DNA of 56,815 bases from Dehalococcoidia bacterium (GCA_009692865.1 SHYH01000003.1:1-56815), one strand, 5' to 3'; shown: positions 27,553-36,678, numbered from the stretch's first letter. Program-made: numbers and translations. The notes: a model not told the origin generated them from the sequence alone.

Positions 27553-28134
27553 ATGCTTCAACAAAGGGATCCGCGACAATTGGAGACGCTTATGGGGTCA
27601 TCGCAGGGTGACCTGCTGGACCCCACTCATCTGCTGGCCCTCTTGCCCTTGCGTCCCTATCAGGTCGTTGCCGACATCGGTTGCGGCGCCGGGTTCTTCA
27701 CCATCGCATTGGCTAAATACCTTTTCGATGGCAGGGTCTACGCCGTGGACGCCGATCAGGAGATGCTGGACGCCCTGGGGGGAAAGCTTCGTGATGTTCG
27801 CCTCAACAACGTCAAGCTGGTGCGCTCCGCGAAGGAAAGCCTTGGCTTGCAAGAGGACAGCTTGGATGGAGTCCTGCTCGCCTTTGTCCTCCACGGTGTG
27901 CCGGACAAGAAGGCCGTGGTGAGCCAGGTGCTCTCCTCCCTGCGGCGGGGCGGCTGGATGGCGGTCCTGGAGTGGCACAAGCAGCAGCCTGAGGAAAGCC
28001 CAGTGGGAGGCCCGCCTGTGGAGCAGCGCCTGCCTCTGCAAGAGGTGGAAGAGTTGGCTCGATCAGGGGGATTCCGCTCCCTGGAGCATCGGGACCTGAC
28101 CACCAGGCAATACATGGTGCTGGCGAGGAAGTAA
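27553..28134 (+). CDS. class I SAM-dependent methyltransferase
   Basis: This 193-residue Rossmann-fold methyltransferase has motif [18 protein letters not shown] (SAM binding), motif [13 protein letters not shown] and the motif IV region [13 protein letters not shown]. It ends with [12 protein letters not shown]. It resembles the UbiE/methyltransferase-11 group; the substrate is unknown. ATG 27553 follows TAAGGCGG. It sits between hisA and hisF with short gaps, 5 bases before hisF, so it is co-transcribed, but no methylation step exists in histidine synthesis. A TATACT -10-like box at 27501 could add expression. Confidence 0.85.
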   Translation: MLQQRDPRQLETLMGSSQGDLLDPTHLLALLPLRPYQVVADIGCGAGFFTIALAKYLFDGRVYAVDADQEMLDALGGKLRDVRLNNVKLVRSAKESLGLQEDSLDGVLLAFVLHGVPDKKAVVSQVLSSLRRGGWMAVLEWHKQQPEESPVGGPPVEQRLPLQEVEELARSGGFRSLEHRDLTTRQYMVLARK

Positions 28135-28138
28135 CAGC

Positions 28139-28963
28139 GTGCTTACCAGGCGCATCATTCCCTGTCTGGACGTGGACAGGGGGCGAGTGGTCAAGGGGGT
28201 CAGCTTTTTGAACCTGCGGGACGCCGGAGACCCCGCCGTGCTGGCTGCCTTTTACGACCGAGAGGGAGCCGACGAGCTGGTGCTCCTGGACATCACCGCC
28301 AGCGCAGAGGCTCGCGATATCATGGTGGAGGTGGTCCGCCGGGTGGCAGACCAGGTGTTCATCCCCTTCACCGTCGGTGGAGGCCTCCGCGCCCCCGAGG
28401 ACGTGCGTCGAATGCTGGAGGCGGGGGCCGACAAGATCTCTCTCAACACGTCTGCGATTGAGGACCCCCAACTGGTGGAGCGGTCGGCGCGGCGCTTCGG
28501 CAACCAGTGCATCGTGGTGGCTATTGACGCCAAGGCTGTCACTTCTGGTGTGCGTCCCGCTTCTGCGGAAGGCACCGTGGCCCTAGACCAGGCGTCCCGA
28601 TGGGAGGTTTACTCCCACGGAGGACGACGCCCCACGGGGATGGACGCCGTCAAGTGGGCGCGCCGGGCAACGGAGCTGGGAGCTGGAGAGGTCCTTCTCA
28701 CCAGCATGAACGCGGATGGCCACCAGGAGGGGTACGACCTGGCGTTGACTCGCGCCGTTGCTCAGGCGGTATCGGTCCCCGTCATCGCGAGCGGAGGCGC
28801 AGGCACTCTGGAGCACCTGCGGCAGGCGCTGGTGGAAGGCGAAGCCGATGCGGCCCTGGCCGCGAGCATCTTCCACTATGGCACGTACTCCATTGCTCAG
28901 GCGAAGACCTATTTGGCCCGGCACGGCGTGCCGGTGCGCCCCACTGCAGGGGTGAGCGTGTAG
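28139..28963 (+). CDS. hisF: imidazole glycerol phosphate synthase, cyclase subunit
   Basis: HisF condenses PRFAR with ammonia from HisH and cyclises the imidazole ring. The 274-residue barrel has the catalytic Asp in [16 protein letters not shown], then [20 protein letters not shown]. The phosphate-binding [12 protein letters not shown] and ASGGAGT motifs and the second catalytic Asp in CIVVAIDAK are present. The start is GTG 28139. hisH and hisF are separated by hisA and a methyltransferase, but all lie on one strand and probably form one transcript. Confidence 0.97.
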   Translation: MLTRRIIPCLDVDRGRVVKGVSFLNLRDAGDPAVLAAFYDREGADELVLLDITASAEARDIMVEVVRRVADQVFIPFTVGGGLRAPEDVRRMLEAGADKISLNTSAIEDPQLVERSARRFGNQCIVVAIDAKAVTSGVRPASAEGTVALDQASRWEVYSHGGRRPTGMDAVKWARRATELGAGEVLLTSMNADGHQEGYDLALTRAVAQAVSVPVIASGGAGTLEHLRQALVEGEADAALAASIFHYGTYSIAQAKTYLARHGVPVRPTAGVSV

Positions 28964-29108
28964 CCGCCAGCAGGGCGTGCCCTGCACCCACAATGTCTGG
29001 GGCGTCGTTCACCGGTGGGCGAGACCTGCATGGCTGGGCTGCGTTTGGCCAGGCTAATGGAGGGGACGATGCGTCCCCCTCTGACATGCTCAGGGCTTGT
29101 GAGGAAAT

Positions 29109-29137
29109 CTCCCTCTCCCTCACGGAGGGAGAGGGAG
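29109..29137 (+). repeat. 13-bp GA/CT hairpin in the hisF-SPFH gap
   Basis: CTCCCTCTCCCTC-acg-GAGGGAGAGGGAG lies within the non-coding 28964-29336 stretch. That gap also holds GCAGGGCGTGCCCTGC just after hisF and a second CTCTCCCCC...GGGGGCGAGAG hairpin near 29208. I see no gene in the gap until 29337. Confidence 0.65.
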
Positions 29138-29336
29138 AGGGCGAGGGTGGAGGCCCCGATTCCATCGGGGCTCTGGAGACATTCCAACCCCCCCCCCTCA
29201 CTCTAACTCTCTCCCCCAATGGGGGCGAGAGGACAAAAATCACAAACTCTCTGAGTGACGACCGTCGACAAGCGGACAAACATTTGATGAGGTAGTAAGG
29301 AGCAATCACAGAAATCCTGCGCTGAAGGAGGCACCT

Positions 29337-29492
29337 GTGTGGCGGTTATTGGAGTTGGCGTTGCTTGGGATCAGTCTCATCGCCGTCGGTATCATAATTT
29401 ACGGGTACTACCGGTCGGCGAGGAAGGCGGCGGAGCATAAGGATATGGAAAGCGATCTGTCGGACTTCTTGAAGGACAAGCGGAAGGAGTAA
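29337..29492 (+). CDS. 51-residue single-span membrane protein
   Basis: Too short for the ORF track. A GTG at 29337 follows GGAGG with a 5-base spacer and opens 51 codons ending in TAA. The N-terminal half is one hydrophobic helix (LLELALLGISLIAVGIIIYG). The C-terminal half is charged (YYRSARKAAEHKDMESDLSD...KRKE). The last codons form the ribosome-binding site (AAGGAG) of the SPFH gene 3 bases later, so the two are tightly coupled. I infer that it is a membrane partner of the SPFH protein. No family is recognised. Confidence 0.7.
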   Translation: MWRLLELALLGISLIAVGIIIYGYYRSARKAAEHKDMESDLSDFLKDKRKE

Positions 29493-29495
29493 CGG

Positions 29496-30443
29496 ATGTC
29501 ACCACTATTGCAGCTCGGAATTCTCGTCTTTGTCGTCATCATCGGTCTCCTCCTGACAGTGGACTTGAACAGCGTGCTCCAGGGGAAGACGATCAAGGTG
29601 CGTTGGTGGGGGCTGACGATCTCGGTGGTGCTGCTGTTTTCCACCTTCGCCGTCGAGGGCTCGGCGGGACAGGTCGGAGCCAGCGAACGGGGCATCGTCC
29701 TCCGCCTTGGGGCGACAACGGACCGCATCCTGCCGCCTGGGCTCTACTTTGTGACCCCGTTCATTGAGACCGTCGAGAGGATGGATATCCGGACCCATGC
29801 GTACGAGGCGCCGGCATCGGCGGCCTCCAAGGACTTGCAGGAGGTCAGCACGACGGTCACCATTAACTACAGGATCGATCCTACGCAGGTCACGAAGGTG
29901 TATGTCGATTTGCGCCGCGACTATGTCAACGTTGTCCTGAAGCCCTTCGTTCAGGAGGCCGTAAAGAGCGTGACCGCCGAGTACAATGCAGGCGACCTCA
30001 TCACGCTGCGGCCAAAGGTGCGGTCGCAGATTGAGGATAGCTTGAAGACCCGGGTAGGCCAGTATGGGGTCATCGTGGACAACGTGAGCATCACGGATTT
30101 CTCGTTTTCGAAGGTCTTCACCGACGCGATCGAGGCGAAGGTGGGTGCCGCGCAGGATGCCGAGCGCGCGAAGAATAAGCTCCTCCAAATAGAGGTTGAA
30201 GCGCAGCAGGCCAAGGCACAGGCGGAAGGCCAAAGGGACGCGACCATCGCGAGGGCCGAGGGGGAAGCTCAAGCCATCCTGAGAGTGGCGACAGCACAGG
30301 CCGAAGCGAACAAGCTCGTGGCGGAGACGCTCACGAAGGAGATCATCCTGTATGCCTACGTTCAAAAACTCGCCGATGGGACAAAGGTCATAATTCTGCC
30401 CAACGGGCAACAATTCATCTTACCTTCCGAGCTTGTCCACTAA
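29496..30443 (+). CDS. SPFH/Band 7 (prohibitin-type) membrane protein
   Basis: This 315-residue protein has an N-terminal membrane region with two hydrophobic segments (residues 5-22 and 36-55). The SPFH domain follows (ERGIVLRLGATTDRILPPGLYFVTPF). A coiled-coil rich in Ala, Glu and Gln (AEAQAILRVATAQAEANKL) comes next, then a C-terminal region typical of prohibitins (KLADGTKVIILPNGQQFI). SPFH proteins oligomerise into ring scaffolds and often regulate membrane proteases. It forms a two-gene unit with the 51-residue membrane peptide. The pair splits the histidine cluster and looks less GC-rich than its neighbours, so it may be an insertion. Confidence 0.9.
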   Translation: MSPLLQLGILVFVVIIGLLLTVDLNSVLQGKTIKVRWWGLTISVVLLFSTFAVEGSAGQVGASERGIVLRLGATTDRILPPGLYFVTPFIETVERMDIRTHAYEAPASAASKDLQEVSTTVTINYRIDPTQVTKVYVDLRRDYVNVVLKPFVQEAVKSVTAEYNAGDLITLRPKVRSQIEDSLKTRVGQYGVIVDNVSITDFSFSKVFTDAIEAKVGAAQDAERAKNKLLQIEVEAQQAKAQAEGQRDATIARAEGEAQAILRVATAQAEANKLVAETLTKEIILYAYVQKLADGTKVIILPNGQQFILPSELVH

Positions 30444-30475
30444 GTGGCTGGAGCCAAGTTGACTCGTGCGGGTTG

Positions 30476-30503
30476 GGCTGCGCCCAAAAACCTGGGCGCA
30501 GCC
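30476..30503 (+). terminator. terminator-like hairpin after the SPFH gene
   Basis: GGCTGCGCCCA-AAAACC-TGGGCGCAGCC is a perfect 11-bp stem 33 bases after the SPFH stop. There is no T-run, so termination strength is uncertain. Confidence 0.55.
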
Positions 30504-30532
30504 TGAAGGTAGCCAGCGTAGGGAATAGGTAA

Positions 30533-31282
30533 ATGCAGTCTGTTCAGCCTCTCGGCTCCATCGCCAAGGCCGTCATCTTTGACGTCTACAACACTCTCTT
30601 CGACAACGGCCATGAGGCCTGGCTCGCTACCTTTCAGGCCCTCTGCCGGCAGCAGGCCCTCCCCATAGACCATCAGGAGCTGTACAGGCGGTGGAGGGCT
30701 ATGGAGGCAGAGACACGCAAGGTCCGGGTGAACCTGGAGGCCCCCGAGCTGAGCCCACCCTTTAAGCCCTACCGGGTCGTATGGGAGGAGTGCTTCGAGA
30801 GGCTGTTCGAGGAGCTTGGGTTGGACGGGGATGCTGCGGCAGCCAAGGCACGGGTGGTGGCGGACCTGGGACGCCGGGGCCTCTACCCGGAGAGCCTCGC
30901 GGTGGTGACCCGGCTCCATGCATCGTTCAAGACGGCCATCCTCTCCAACGCCGACGACTCGTTCCTGAAACCGCTCCTGGAGGCCACGCCCCTTCCCCTG
31001 GACGCCGTCATCTCCTCGGAGGCCGTCAGCGCGTACAAACCCCACCCTGTGGGGTTTCAGAGGATTCTGGAGGTGCTTCAGGTGGCACCCCAGGAGGCTG
31101 TTTTCGTAGGGGACACGGTGTACGATGATATTCTCGGCGCCCAGCGGGTGGGAATGCGTACGGTCCTGGTCAACTGGAGCGGCGCACCGGTGGACACCTC
31201 CCAGGCGAGGCCGGACTACCAGGTGACCAACCTGACCCAGCTCCTGGACCTTCTGCGCCCAGGAAAAGGAGGAGTTCTGTGA
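30533..31282 (+). CDS. HAD-superfamily hydrolase
   Basis: This 249-residue phosphatase is of the haloacid dehalogenase-like class. Motif I is AVIFDVYNTLFD, with the nucleophilic Asp first but Tyr-Asn in place of the usual DxD, as in some dehalogenase-type members. Motif II is AILSNADD. Motif III Lys is in SAYKPHPVGF, and motif IV is FVGDTVYDDILGA. A helical cap lies between about residues 20 and 110. The stop overlaps the hisIE start (GTGA), so it is coupled to histidine synthesis and is a candidate histidinol-phosphate phosphatase. The PHP protein two genes on is a rival candidate. Confidence 0.88.
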   Translation: MQSVQPLGSIAKAVIFDVYNTLFDNGHEAWLATFQALCRQQALPIDHQELYRRWRAMEAETRKVRVNLEAPELSPPFKPYRVVWEECFERLFEELGLDGDAAAAKARVVADLGRRGLYPESLAVVTRLHASFKTAILSNADDSFLKPLLEATPLPLDAVISSEAVSAYKPHPVGFQRILEVLQVAPQEAVFVGDTVYDDILGAQRVGMRTVLVNWSGAPVDTSQARPDYQVTNLTQLLDLLRPGKGGVL

Positions 31283-31902
31283 TTACCCTCGATGCCCAGG
31301 GGCTGGTGCCCGCCATTGCCCAAGACGCCAACACGGGACAAGTGCTCATGCTCGGGTACGTGAGCCCAGGCTCTTTGAGCCGCACCGTGGAGGGAGGCGA
31401 GGTCTGGTTCTACAGTCGCAGCCGCTCCGAGCTGTGGCACAAGGGTGAGACGTCCGGCAGCTACCTGAAGGTGCGCTCCGTTTGGAAGGACTGCGACGGC
31501 GATGCCCTTCTGATCCAGGTGGAGCCTACCGGACCCGCTTGTCACACGGGCAACACGTCCTGTTTCTTCGAGACCCTGGAGGACGCTCCCCGCTTCCAAC
31601 GTCTAGACAGAGGCTCTGGGGTCCTGGAAGAGGTCTACGCGCTGATTCAGGACCGCAAGGAGACTCTCCCTGAGGGGAGCTATACTGCTCGCCTGTTCCA
31701 GGAGGGGGTGGAGCGCATCGCACAGAAGGTCATTGAGGAGGCCGGGGAGACGGCCCTGGCGGCGGCCACTGGGAACGCTGAGCGGGTCCCCCTGGAGGCG
31801 GCAGACCTGGTGTACCACCTGCTGGTGCTGCTCGCGGCCCAGGGGGTGGCACCGGAGCGGGTTTGGGAAGAGCTAAGGAAGCGTCGCCAGGGGCAGGGGT
31901 AG
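31279..31902 (+). CDS. hisI: bifunctional phosphoribosyl-AMP cyclohydrolase / phosphoribosyl-ATP pyrophosphatase
   Basis: This fused enzyme performs steps 2 and 3 of histidine synthesis. The N-terminal cyclohydrolase (residues 1-105) has WHKGETSGSYLKV, KDCDGDALL and GPACHTGNTSCFF, the metal and zinc-binding motifs. The C-terminal pyrophosphatase (residues 110-207) has RIAQKVIEEAGETALAA. Length of 207 residues matches HisIE. The start GTG 31279 overlaps the HAD stop by 4 bases, and the PHP gene starts 2 bases after its stop. Confidence 0.96.
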   Translation: MITLDAQGLVPAIAQDANTGQVLMLGYVSPGSLSRTVEGGEVWFYSRSRSELWHKGETSGSYLKVRSVWKDCDGDALLIQVEPTGPACHTGNTSCFFETLEDAPRFQRLDRGSGVLEEVYALIQDRKETLPEGSYTARLFQEGVERIAQKVIEEAGETALAAATGNAERVPLEAADLVYHLLVLLAAQGVAPERVWEELRKRRQGQG

Positions 31903-31904
31903 TC

Positions 31905-32582
31905 ATGGTCTACGACTTTCACACCCACACGTTCCTCAGCGATGGCGTGCTCTCGCCCCTGGAGCTGATCCGGCGGGCCGTGGTGCGAGGGTACAAGGCC
32001 ATCGCCGTTACCGACCACTGCGGCCTGGAGGACCAGGAGCGGGTCGTTCCCATCCTGGTGCGGGAGTGCGCGGTGGCTTCCTCTCAGTGGAACATCCTGG
32101 CAATCCCGGGCGTGGAGCTGACCCACGTGCCCCCGAGCATGATCAACGAGGCGGCACAACGGGCAAAGGCGCTGGGAGCGCGCATAGTGGTGGTTCACGG
32201 GGAGACGGTGGTAGAGCCGGTGGAGCCGGGCACCAACCGCGCTGCTCTGGCCTCGCCGTACGTGGACATCCTGGCCCACCCTGGGCTGCTCACGGAGAAG
32301 GAGGCACAAAACGCCGCCGCCCGAGGGGTCTTTCTGGAGCTTTCCGCCCGCCGGGGCCACTCGCTGACCAACGGGCGAGTGGCCAAGCTAGGGTTGGCCT
32401 TTGGGGCCTCCCTGGTGGTAGATTCGGACGCTCACGCCCCTGAAGACCTGCTCACCGAGGAGCTGGCCCGTGCCATAGCCCTGGGCGCAGGCCTGGAGGA
32501 GGGAAGGGTGCCCGATCTGTTGGAAGGGAACCCACTCCAACTCCTCAAACGGCTAGCCCTGGTGGTTCCACCCCGAGGCTAG
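31905..32582 (+). CDS. PHP-domain phosphoesterase (candidate histidinol phosphatase)
   Basis: This is a 225-residue trinuclear-metal PHP fold. Metal-binding motifs occur in order: DFHTHTFLSDG, VTDHCG, VVHGE, LAHPGL and VDSDAH. ATG 31905 is used because homology (MVYDFHTHT) begins there, 2 bases after hisIE. HisK-type histidinol-phosphate phosphatases belong to this superfamily, and the operon position supports that role. The histidinol-phosphatase-family PHP group also includes enzymes of other specificity, and the HAD protein upstream is a rival. Confidence 0.88.
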   Translation: MVYDFHTHTFLSDGVLSPLELIRRAVVRGYKAIAVTDHCGLEDQERVVPILVRECAVASSQWNILAIPGVELTHVPPSMINEAAQRAKALGARIVVVHGETVVEPVEPGTNRAALASPYVDILAHPGLLTEKEAQNAAARGVFLELSARRGHSLTNGRVAKLGLAFGASLVVDSDAHAPEDLLTEELARAIALGAGLEEGRVPDLLEGNPLQLLKRLALVVPPRG

Positions 32583-32689
32583 CATGTCCTTCCTGGAGTT
32601 CAGGCGATACGCAAAGGAGACGCAGAAAAAGACATTCGCGCCAAGCCGTCTCCTAAGGGGCGGCAGCAAGGCCCAGGAGAGAAGAGCGG

Positions 32690-32833
32690 TTACCCCTTGC
32701 CGATGCGGAACACCTTGGTGCCGCAAACGGGGCAGACCCCCTGGGTAGCAGGGCGACCGTTCTTCAACCGGGTGGCGGTAGCGTTGCGGATTGTCCGCTT
32801 GGTCCTGCACTTGAAACAATAGGCCTCAGGCAT
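32690..32833 (-). CDS. DUF5679 zinc-ribbon protein
   Basis: This is a 47-residue protein with two Cys pairs (YCFKCRTKR and CPVCGTKVF), a compact zinc ribbon rich in Lys/Arg like small ribosome- or RNA-associated ribbons. ATG 32833 (MPEAYCFKC) is preceded by AAGGAGG; the tracked longer start lies over the promoter. The family is common in Chloroflexota-type genomes and uncharacterised. It has its own strong promoter (32867-32894). Confidence 0.88.
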   Translation of the reverse strand: MPEAYCFKCRTKRTIRNATATRLKNGRPATQGVCPVCGTKVFRIGKG

Positions 32834-32866
32834 TGTAGCTTCACCTCCTTTGGATTCGGCTTTGAC

Positions 32867-32894
32867 AATATACAATGCCCTAGCTGGTTGTCAA
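32867..32894 (-). promoter_or_regulatory. strong predicted promoter of the DUF5679 gene
   Basis: On the minus strand: perfect TTGACA, 16-base spacer, TATATT. The TTGACA also occurs inverted on the other side of the -10, giving a TTGACA...TGTCAA dyad that could be an operator. Confidence 0.7.
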
Positions 32895-32987
32895 GACTTT
32901 TCTAGCTGGAAACCCGACCGTTCTCTCTTGCACGATAAGCCAGCGCCCATAGGAGAGGCGTCGTTGGTGTGGGTTGTCGGCAAGGCC

Positions 32988-33986
32988 CTAGCGAGAGGGG
33001 GTGACCTCGAAGCCCCCATTCAAGGGGTGGGTGTCCAGCACCTTTTCGGGCCTCCACAGCCCCTTGACGAAGTCGTAGCGGCCGACGGCGAGGAACCGCC
33101 CATCGGCGGAGTAGATGCGGCAAGGGTTGACAGGGGCAGGGTACATGCGCCCCGAACCGAAGGGCACCAGGCGCCCCTGCCGGATAGCCTGCTCCATCCC
33201 GCGACTCACCACGGCGGCGTCCATGTTTTGCAGGGCCACGTCTGGTGCGTGGAGAAGCCCCTTCCATGTCCCCTCCTCTGCCCCTTGCTCCACCTCCTCC
33301 AAGCTGACGCCCTCTTCCACCCTTAGCGGGCCGCTCCGCAGGCGGGTCAGTGCAGTCAGGTGGGCGCCGCATCCGAGGACCATTCCGAGGTCGTGGGCCA
33401 GGGAGCGAATGTAGAAGCCCCGACCACACTCGACCTCTATCGTTACGCTGGGGAAGTCCCACTGGAGCAGGCTGATCCTGTAGACCTGGACCTTTCGAGC
33501 AGCCCGCTCCACCTCCACCCCGGCCCGCGCCAGGTCGTACAGCCTTTTCCCCTGGTGCTTCAGGGCGCTGTACATGGGCGGCACCTGGAACACCACCCCC
33601 AGGAAGTCGGCCATGGCTGCCTCCACCTGCTCCCTGGTGAGGGCTGAGGGGTCCCGGACCTCGACCACGGCGCCCTGGGCATCGTAGGTGTCGGTGATCA
33701 CCCCTAAGAGCATGGTGGCGCGGTAGACCTTGGGAGCATCCACCAGGAACTCCATGAGGCGGGTGGCCTGGCCGAAGCAGATGGGAAGCACCCCATCGGC
33801 TAGCGGGTCCAGGGTCCCCGCATGGCCCACCCGCTGCTGGCGGGTGAGGCGTTTGATACGGCGGACCACCTCCATGGATGTGACGCCAGAGGGTTTCCTC
33901 AGGTTGAGGATTCCGTCCACCTGCTCCGGTGGAGGTGTTGTGGGGGAGGGTCGGCGTGCTCTCCCCGGGGGTCCCGCGGTGGCCAT
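32988..33986 (-). CDS. truB: tRNA pseudouridine(55) synthase
   Basis: TruB makes the universal pseudouridine 55 in the tRNA T-loop. The product of about 332 residues has GILNLRKPSGVTSMEVVRRI, the catalytic Asp60 in VGHAGTLDPLADGVLP, ATRLMEFL and the CGRGFYIRSLAHDLG motif. A C-terminal PUA-like region follows. ATG 33986 is chosen: it begins just before the conserved part, whereas the tracked N-terminal extension reads into the remains of rbfA. It is the last gene of the nusA-ylxR-infB group on the minus strand. Confidence 0.94.
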   Translation of the reverse strand: MATAGPPGRARRPSPTTPPPEQVDGILNLRKPSGVTSMEVVRRIKRLTRQQRVGHAGTLDPLADGVLPICFGQATRLMEFLVDAPKVYRATMLLGVITDTYDAQGAVVEVRDPSALTREQVEAAMADFLGVVFQVPPMYSALKHQGKRLYDLARAGVEVERAARKVQVYRISLLQWDFPSVTIEVECGRGFYIRSLAHDLGMVLGCGAHLTALTRLRSGPLRVEEGVSLEEVEQGAEEGTWKGLLHAPDVALQNMDAAVVSRGMEQAIRQGRLVPFGSGRMYPAPVNPCRIYSADGRFLAVGRYDFVKGLWRPEKVLDTHPLNGGFEVTPSR

Positions 33987-34097
33987 TGTTACTCGTGCTC
34001 CTGGGGTTTGGCTGCCTCTACGCGACGATACTGGCCCGAACCATGAAGATGGTTGCGGGCTATGGCTCTGATCTTGGGCAGTGGAGAGAGCCACCTC

Positions 34098-34169
34098 CTA
34101 GAGGAGGATGAGCTCCCCCAGCTCGATGCAGATGAGGTTGTTGATTCGTTCTAGTCGTCGGTTCTTCAC
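34098..34169 (-). pseudogene. rbfA: remnant of ribosome-binding factor A (rbfA 5' end)
   Basis: Between infB and truB, where rbfA normally lies, a GTG at 34169 opens a short frame. It reads KNRRLERINNLICIELGELILL and ends at TAG (34100-34098). This looks like the RbfA N-terminus (RxERxNxLIxxELxxIL). The next codons continue EVA, again RbfA-like, but only about 110 bases remain before truB and no frame restores the rest. A normal RbfA has about 115 residues. It therefore appears truncated. Repeat A copy 2 sits directly upstream. Confidence 0.5.
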
Positions 34170-34197
34170 AGCGGCCTAGGGGCAGTGACTCTTTAGC

Positions 34198-34340
34198 AGG
34201 ATGCTGAAAAACCCTTTCGACCATCCCCCTGTCCCCCTTCCTGGCCAGGAAGGAGGCGGGAATTATATCTGTCCCGACAAGTCGGGAAGACCCCTGCCAA
34301 TCCCGACGAGTCGAGACTGGACACCCCCTTGCCGCAGCCT
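34198..34340 (+). repeat. MITE-like repeat family A, copy 2
   Basis: Starts AGGATGCTGAAAAACCCTTT and ends GCCGCAGCCT, with the CCTTCCTGGCCAGGAAGG core palindrome and AATTATATCT. It lies between infB and the rbfA remnant, in the 33987-34425 gap. The distal half diverges and carries two copies of TCCCGAC(A/G)AGTCG. Confidence 0.85.
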
Positions 34341-34425
34341 GTTGGGGTTTGGTGAAGATAAGGGTGCCGGACGATAGTGCCGCAGGGTATGGGGAGGAGA
34401 AAATATCAGGGGGCTGCACAAGGCA

Positions 34426-36276
34426 CTAGACAGAGACCTTTTCCTTCTGGAACGCCTCCAGAAGGTCTCCCTCCTTGAAGTCGGTGAACCCGTCGACGAC
34501 GACTCCGCACTCAAAGCCGGCGGCCATCTCCCGCACGTCGTTCTTAAGGTGTTTCAAGCTGCTGACGTGCCCCTCGTGGAGGCTTTTCCCACCCCGCATC
34601 ACCCGTATCCAAGAGCTGCGGGCGAGCTTGCCATCGCGCACCAGGACTCCTGCCACTTTGCCCGTTTTTCCGACGGAGAAGATGACCCGCACCTCGGCAT
34701 GGCCCTCGATGACCTCCTTCTCCTCGGGCACCAGGAGCCCCGCCAGGGCCTTCTGAACGTCCTCTACCAGGCGGTAGATGATGTCGTAGTAGCGGATGTC
34801 CACGCCGGAGGTCTCGGCCAGGCGTCGGGCGCCGGGCTCGGGCTTGCTGTAGAAACCCAGGATGATGGCCTTGGAGGCGATGGCCAGCAGAACATCGCTC
34901 TCGGTGATGCTGCCGCTGGCGACGTGGATGATGTGGACCCGCGTGCGGGGCGAGGCCAGGTGCTCCAGGGCCTCTCGGACAGCATCGATGCTGCCCTGGA
35001 AGTCGGTCTTAACAACCAGGTTGAGCTCCTTCATCTCCCCTGCCTGGATCCTGGTGTAGACCTCCTCCAGGGAGACGGCCCTGGTTCGAGCCTGGGCTTG
35101 CTGCTGCTCCCTTTGAGACGCTAGCTCCTTGGCTGCTCTATCGTCTGCCACCACCTCCAGGGTATCCCCCGCCTCCGGGAGCAGGTCCAAGCCCAGGAGC
35201 TCCACAGGAATGGAAGGGCCCGCCTGCTTCACCCGCTGGCCCATGTCGTTGAAGAGGGCCCTGACCCTGCCCGAGGCCCGGCCCACCACCACCGTGTCTC
35301 CTATCTTTATGGTCCCGTTCTGGATCAGCGCTGTGGCCACGGGGCCCCGGTTCTTGTCCAGCCGTGCCTCGATGACCACACCACGGGCAGACCGATTGGG
35401 GTTGGCCTTGAGCTCGGCTACCTCGGCCACCACCAGGATGTTCTCCAAAAGCTCGTCAATGCCCAATCGTTGCTTCGCGGACACCTCCACGGCGATGACG
35501 TCTCCTCCCCACTCCTCTACGATGAGGTCATGCTCCGAGAGCTGCCGCTTCACCCGCTCGGGGTCGGCGCCGGGGAGATCCACCTTATTGATGGCTACGA
35601 TGATGGGCACCTTGGCAGCCTTGGCGTGGTTGAGGGCCTCTACCGTCTGGGGCATGACCCCGTCGTCTGCCGCCGTCACCAGCACCGCGATGTCCGTTAC
35701 CTGGGCGCCGCGGGCTCGCATGGCCGTGAAGGCCTCATGGCCAGGGGTGTCCAGGAAGGTGATCTTCTGTCCTTTGTACTCCACCTGGTAGGCGCCGATC
35801 CTCTGAGTGATGCCGCCCACCTCACTAGCCGCCACATTGGTCTGGCGAATGGCATCGAGGAGGGTGGTCTTGCCGTGGTCTACGTGCCCGAGGATGGTGA
35901 CCACAGGGGGCCTCAGCTCCAGGAGAGAGGTGTCCTCTTGGGGTTGCCCTGGGGCAGCCGGCCCGGTGGTTGGCCTGCGCTCCGCACGTCGGACGGGGTG
36001 GAGGCCGAAGTCCGCCACCACCGTGGCCGCGATGTCGTAGGCGACCAACTGGTTGATGTTGGCCATGACCCCGTTGCGCATGAGCTGCTTGATTATCTCA
36101 ACGGGGGTCATTCCCAGCAGCGAGGCTAACCGATGGACCGGCAGGGCCTCGGGCAGCTCTACCCTTCTCGGCCCTCTTGGCTTGGGAGGAGCCCGCAAAG
36201 GCCTACCCGTATCTGGGGTCCCGGCAAGGGCGGCAGCTTGTCCTGGAGAGTCGCTTTGCATCATATCGTTGATCAC
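34426..36276 (-). CDS. infB: translation initiation factor IF-2
   Basis: IF-2 is the GTPase that places initiator tRNA on the ribosome. The 616-residue product is a short form with only about 125 residues before the G domain, including an IF2_N-type segment ([21 protein letters not shown]). The G motifs are GHVDHGKTT (G1), DTPGHEAF (G3) and NKVDLPG (G4), followed by domains II-IV ending in [15 protein letters not shown]. The start is GTG 36276 (M5/M6 ATGs are alternatives). It follows ylxR by 18 bases in the nusA operon. Confidence 0.96.
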   Translation of the reverse strand: MINDMMQSDSPGQAAALAGTPDTGRPLRAPPKPRGPRRVELPEALPVHRLASLLGMTPVEIIKQLMRNGVMANINQLVAYDIAATVVADFGLHPVRRAERRPTTGPAAPGQPQEDTSLLELRPPVVTILGHVDHGKTTLLDAIRQTNVAASEVGGITQRIGAYQVEYKGQKITFLDTPGHEAFTAMRARGAQVTDIAVLVTAADDGVMPQTVEALNHAKAAKVPIIVAINKVDLPGADPERVKRQLSEHDLIVEEWGGDVIAVEVSAKQRLGIDELLENILVVAEVAELKANPNRSARGVVIEARLDKNRGPVATALIQNGTIKIGDTVVVGRASGRVRALFNDMGQRVKQAGPSIPVELLGLDLLPEAGDTLEVVADDRAAKELASQREQQQAQARTRAVSLEEVYTRIQAGEMKELNLVVKTDFQGSIDAVREALEHLASPRTRVHIIHVASGSITESDVLLAIASKAIILGFYSKPEPGARRLAETSGVDIRYYDIIYRLVEDVQKALAGLLVPEEKEVIEGHAEVRVIFSVGKTGKVAGVLVRDGKLARSSWIRVMRGGKSLHEGHVSSLKHLKNDVREMAAGFECGVVVDGFTDFKEGDLLEAFQKEKVSV

Positions 36277-36294
36277 TGTTACGAGATGGTGGCC

Positions 36295-36576
36295 TTACGG
36301 GCTCATCACGGCTTGGATGGCCTGGACCAGCCGCTCTCGCTCCTCAGCCGAGATTGTCCATCGAAGGGCCTGCTCCAATCTTCCTGGACGCCGCAGCGCC
36401 TGCTCCCAACAGGTCTGGCTCCGGCAGAGGTACGCTCCCCTCCCAGAGAGCCGCCCGGTAGGGTCCACCTGGAGGCCGCCAGCGGGAGTACGCACCAGGC
36501 GAAGGAGGCCCCTCTTGGGGGAGCGCTCGCCACATGCCACGCATTTCCTCTGGGGTTGGTGGCCAGGCTGCGCCAT
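36295..36576 (-). CDS. ylxR: YlxR family RNA-binding protein (RNase P modulator RnpM)
   Basis: This is a 93-residue YlxR fold: RKCVACGERSPKRGLLRLVR at the start, then DPTGRLSGRGAYLCRSQTCW with the conserved GRGAYLC. The family binds RNA; in Bacillus subtilis the homologue modulates RNase P. Its position between nusA and infB is the standard one in Gram-positive-type genomes. ATG 36576 has the correct length. Confidence 0.93.
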   Translation of the reverse strand: MAQPGHQPQRKCVACGERSPKRGLLRLVRTPAGGLQVDPTGRLSGRGAYLCRSQTCWEQALRRPGRLEQALRWTISAEERERLVQAIQAVMSP

Positions 36577-36678
36577 GCTGCTCCCTGGCCTTTCTCTCCT
36601 GGGCTTCTGCGGCCGTGGGCGGGTCTGCTGGGAAGCCTGAGAGTGCAGTCCGTCGGCTGGAGAGGGCGGGGAGCGGGA

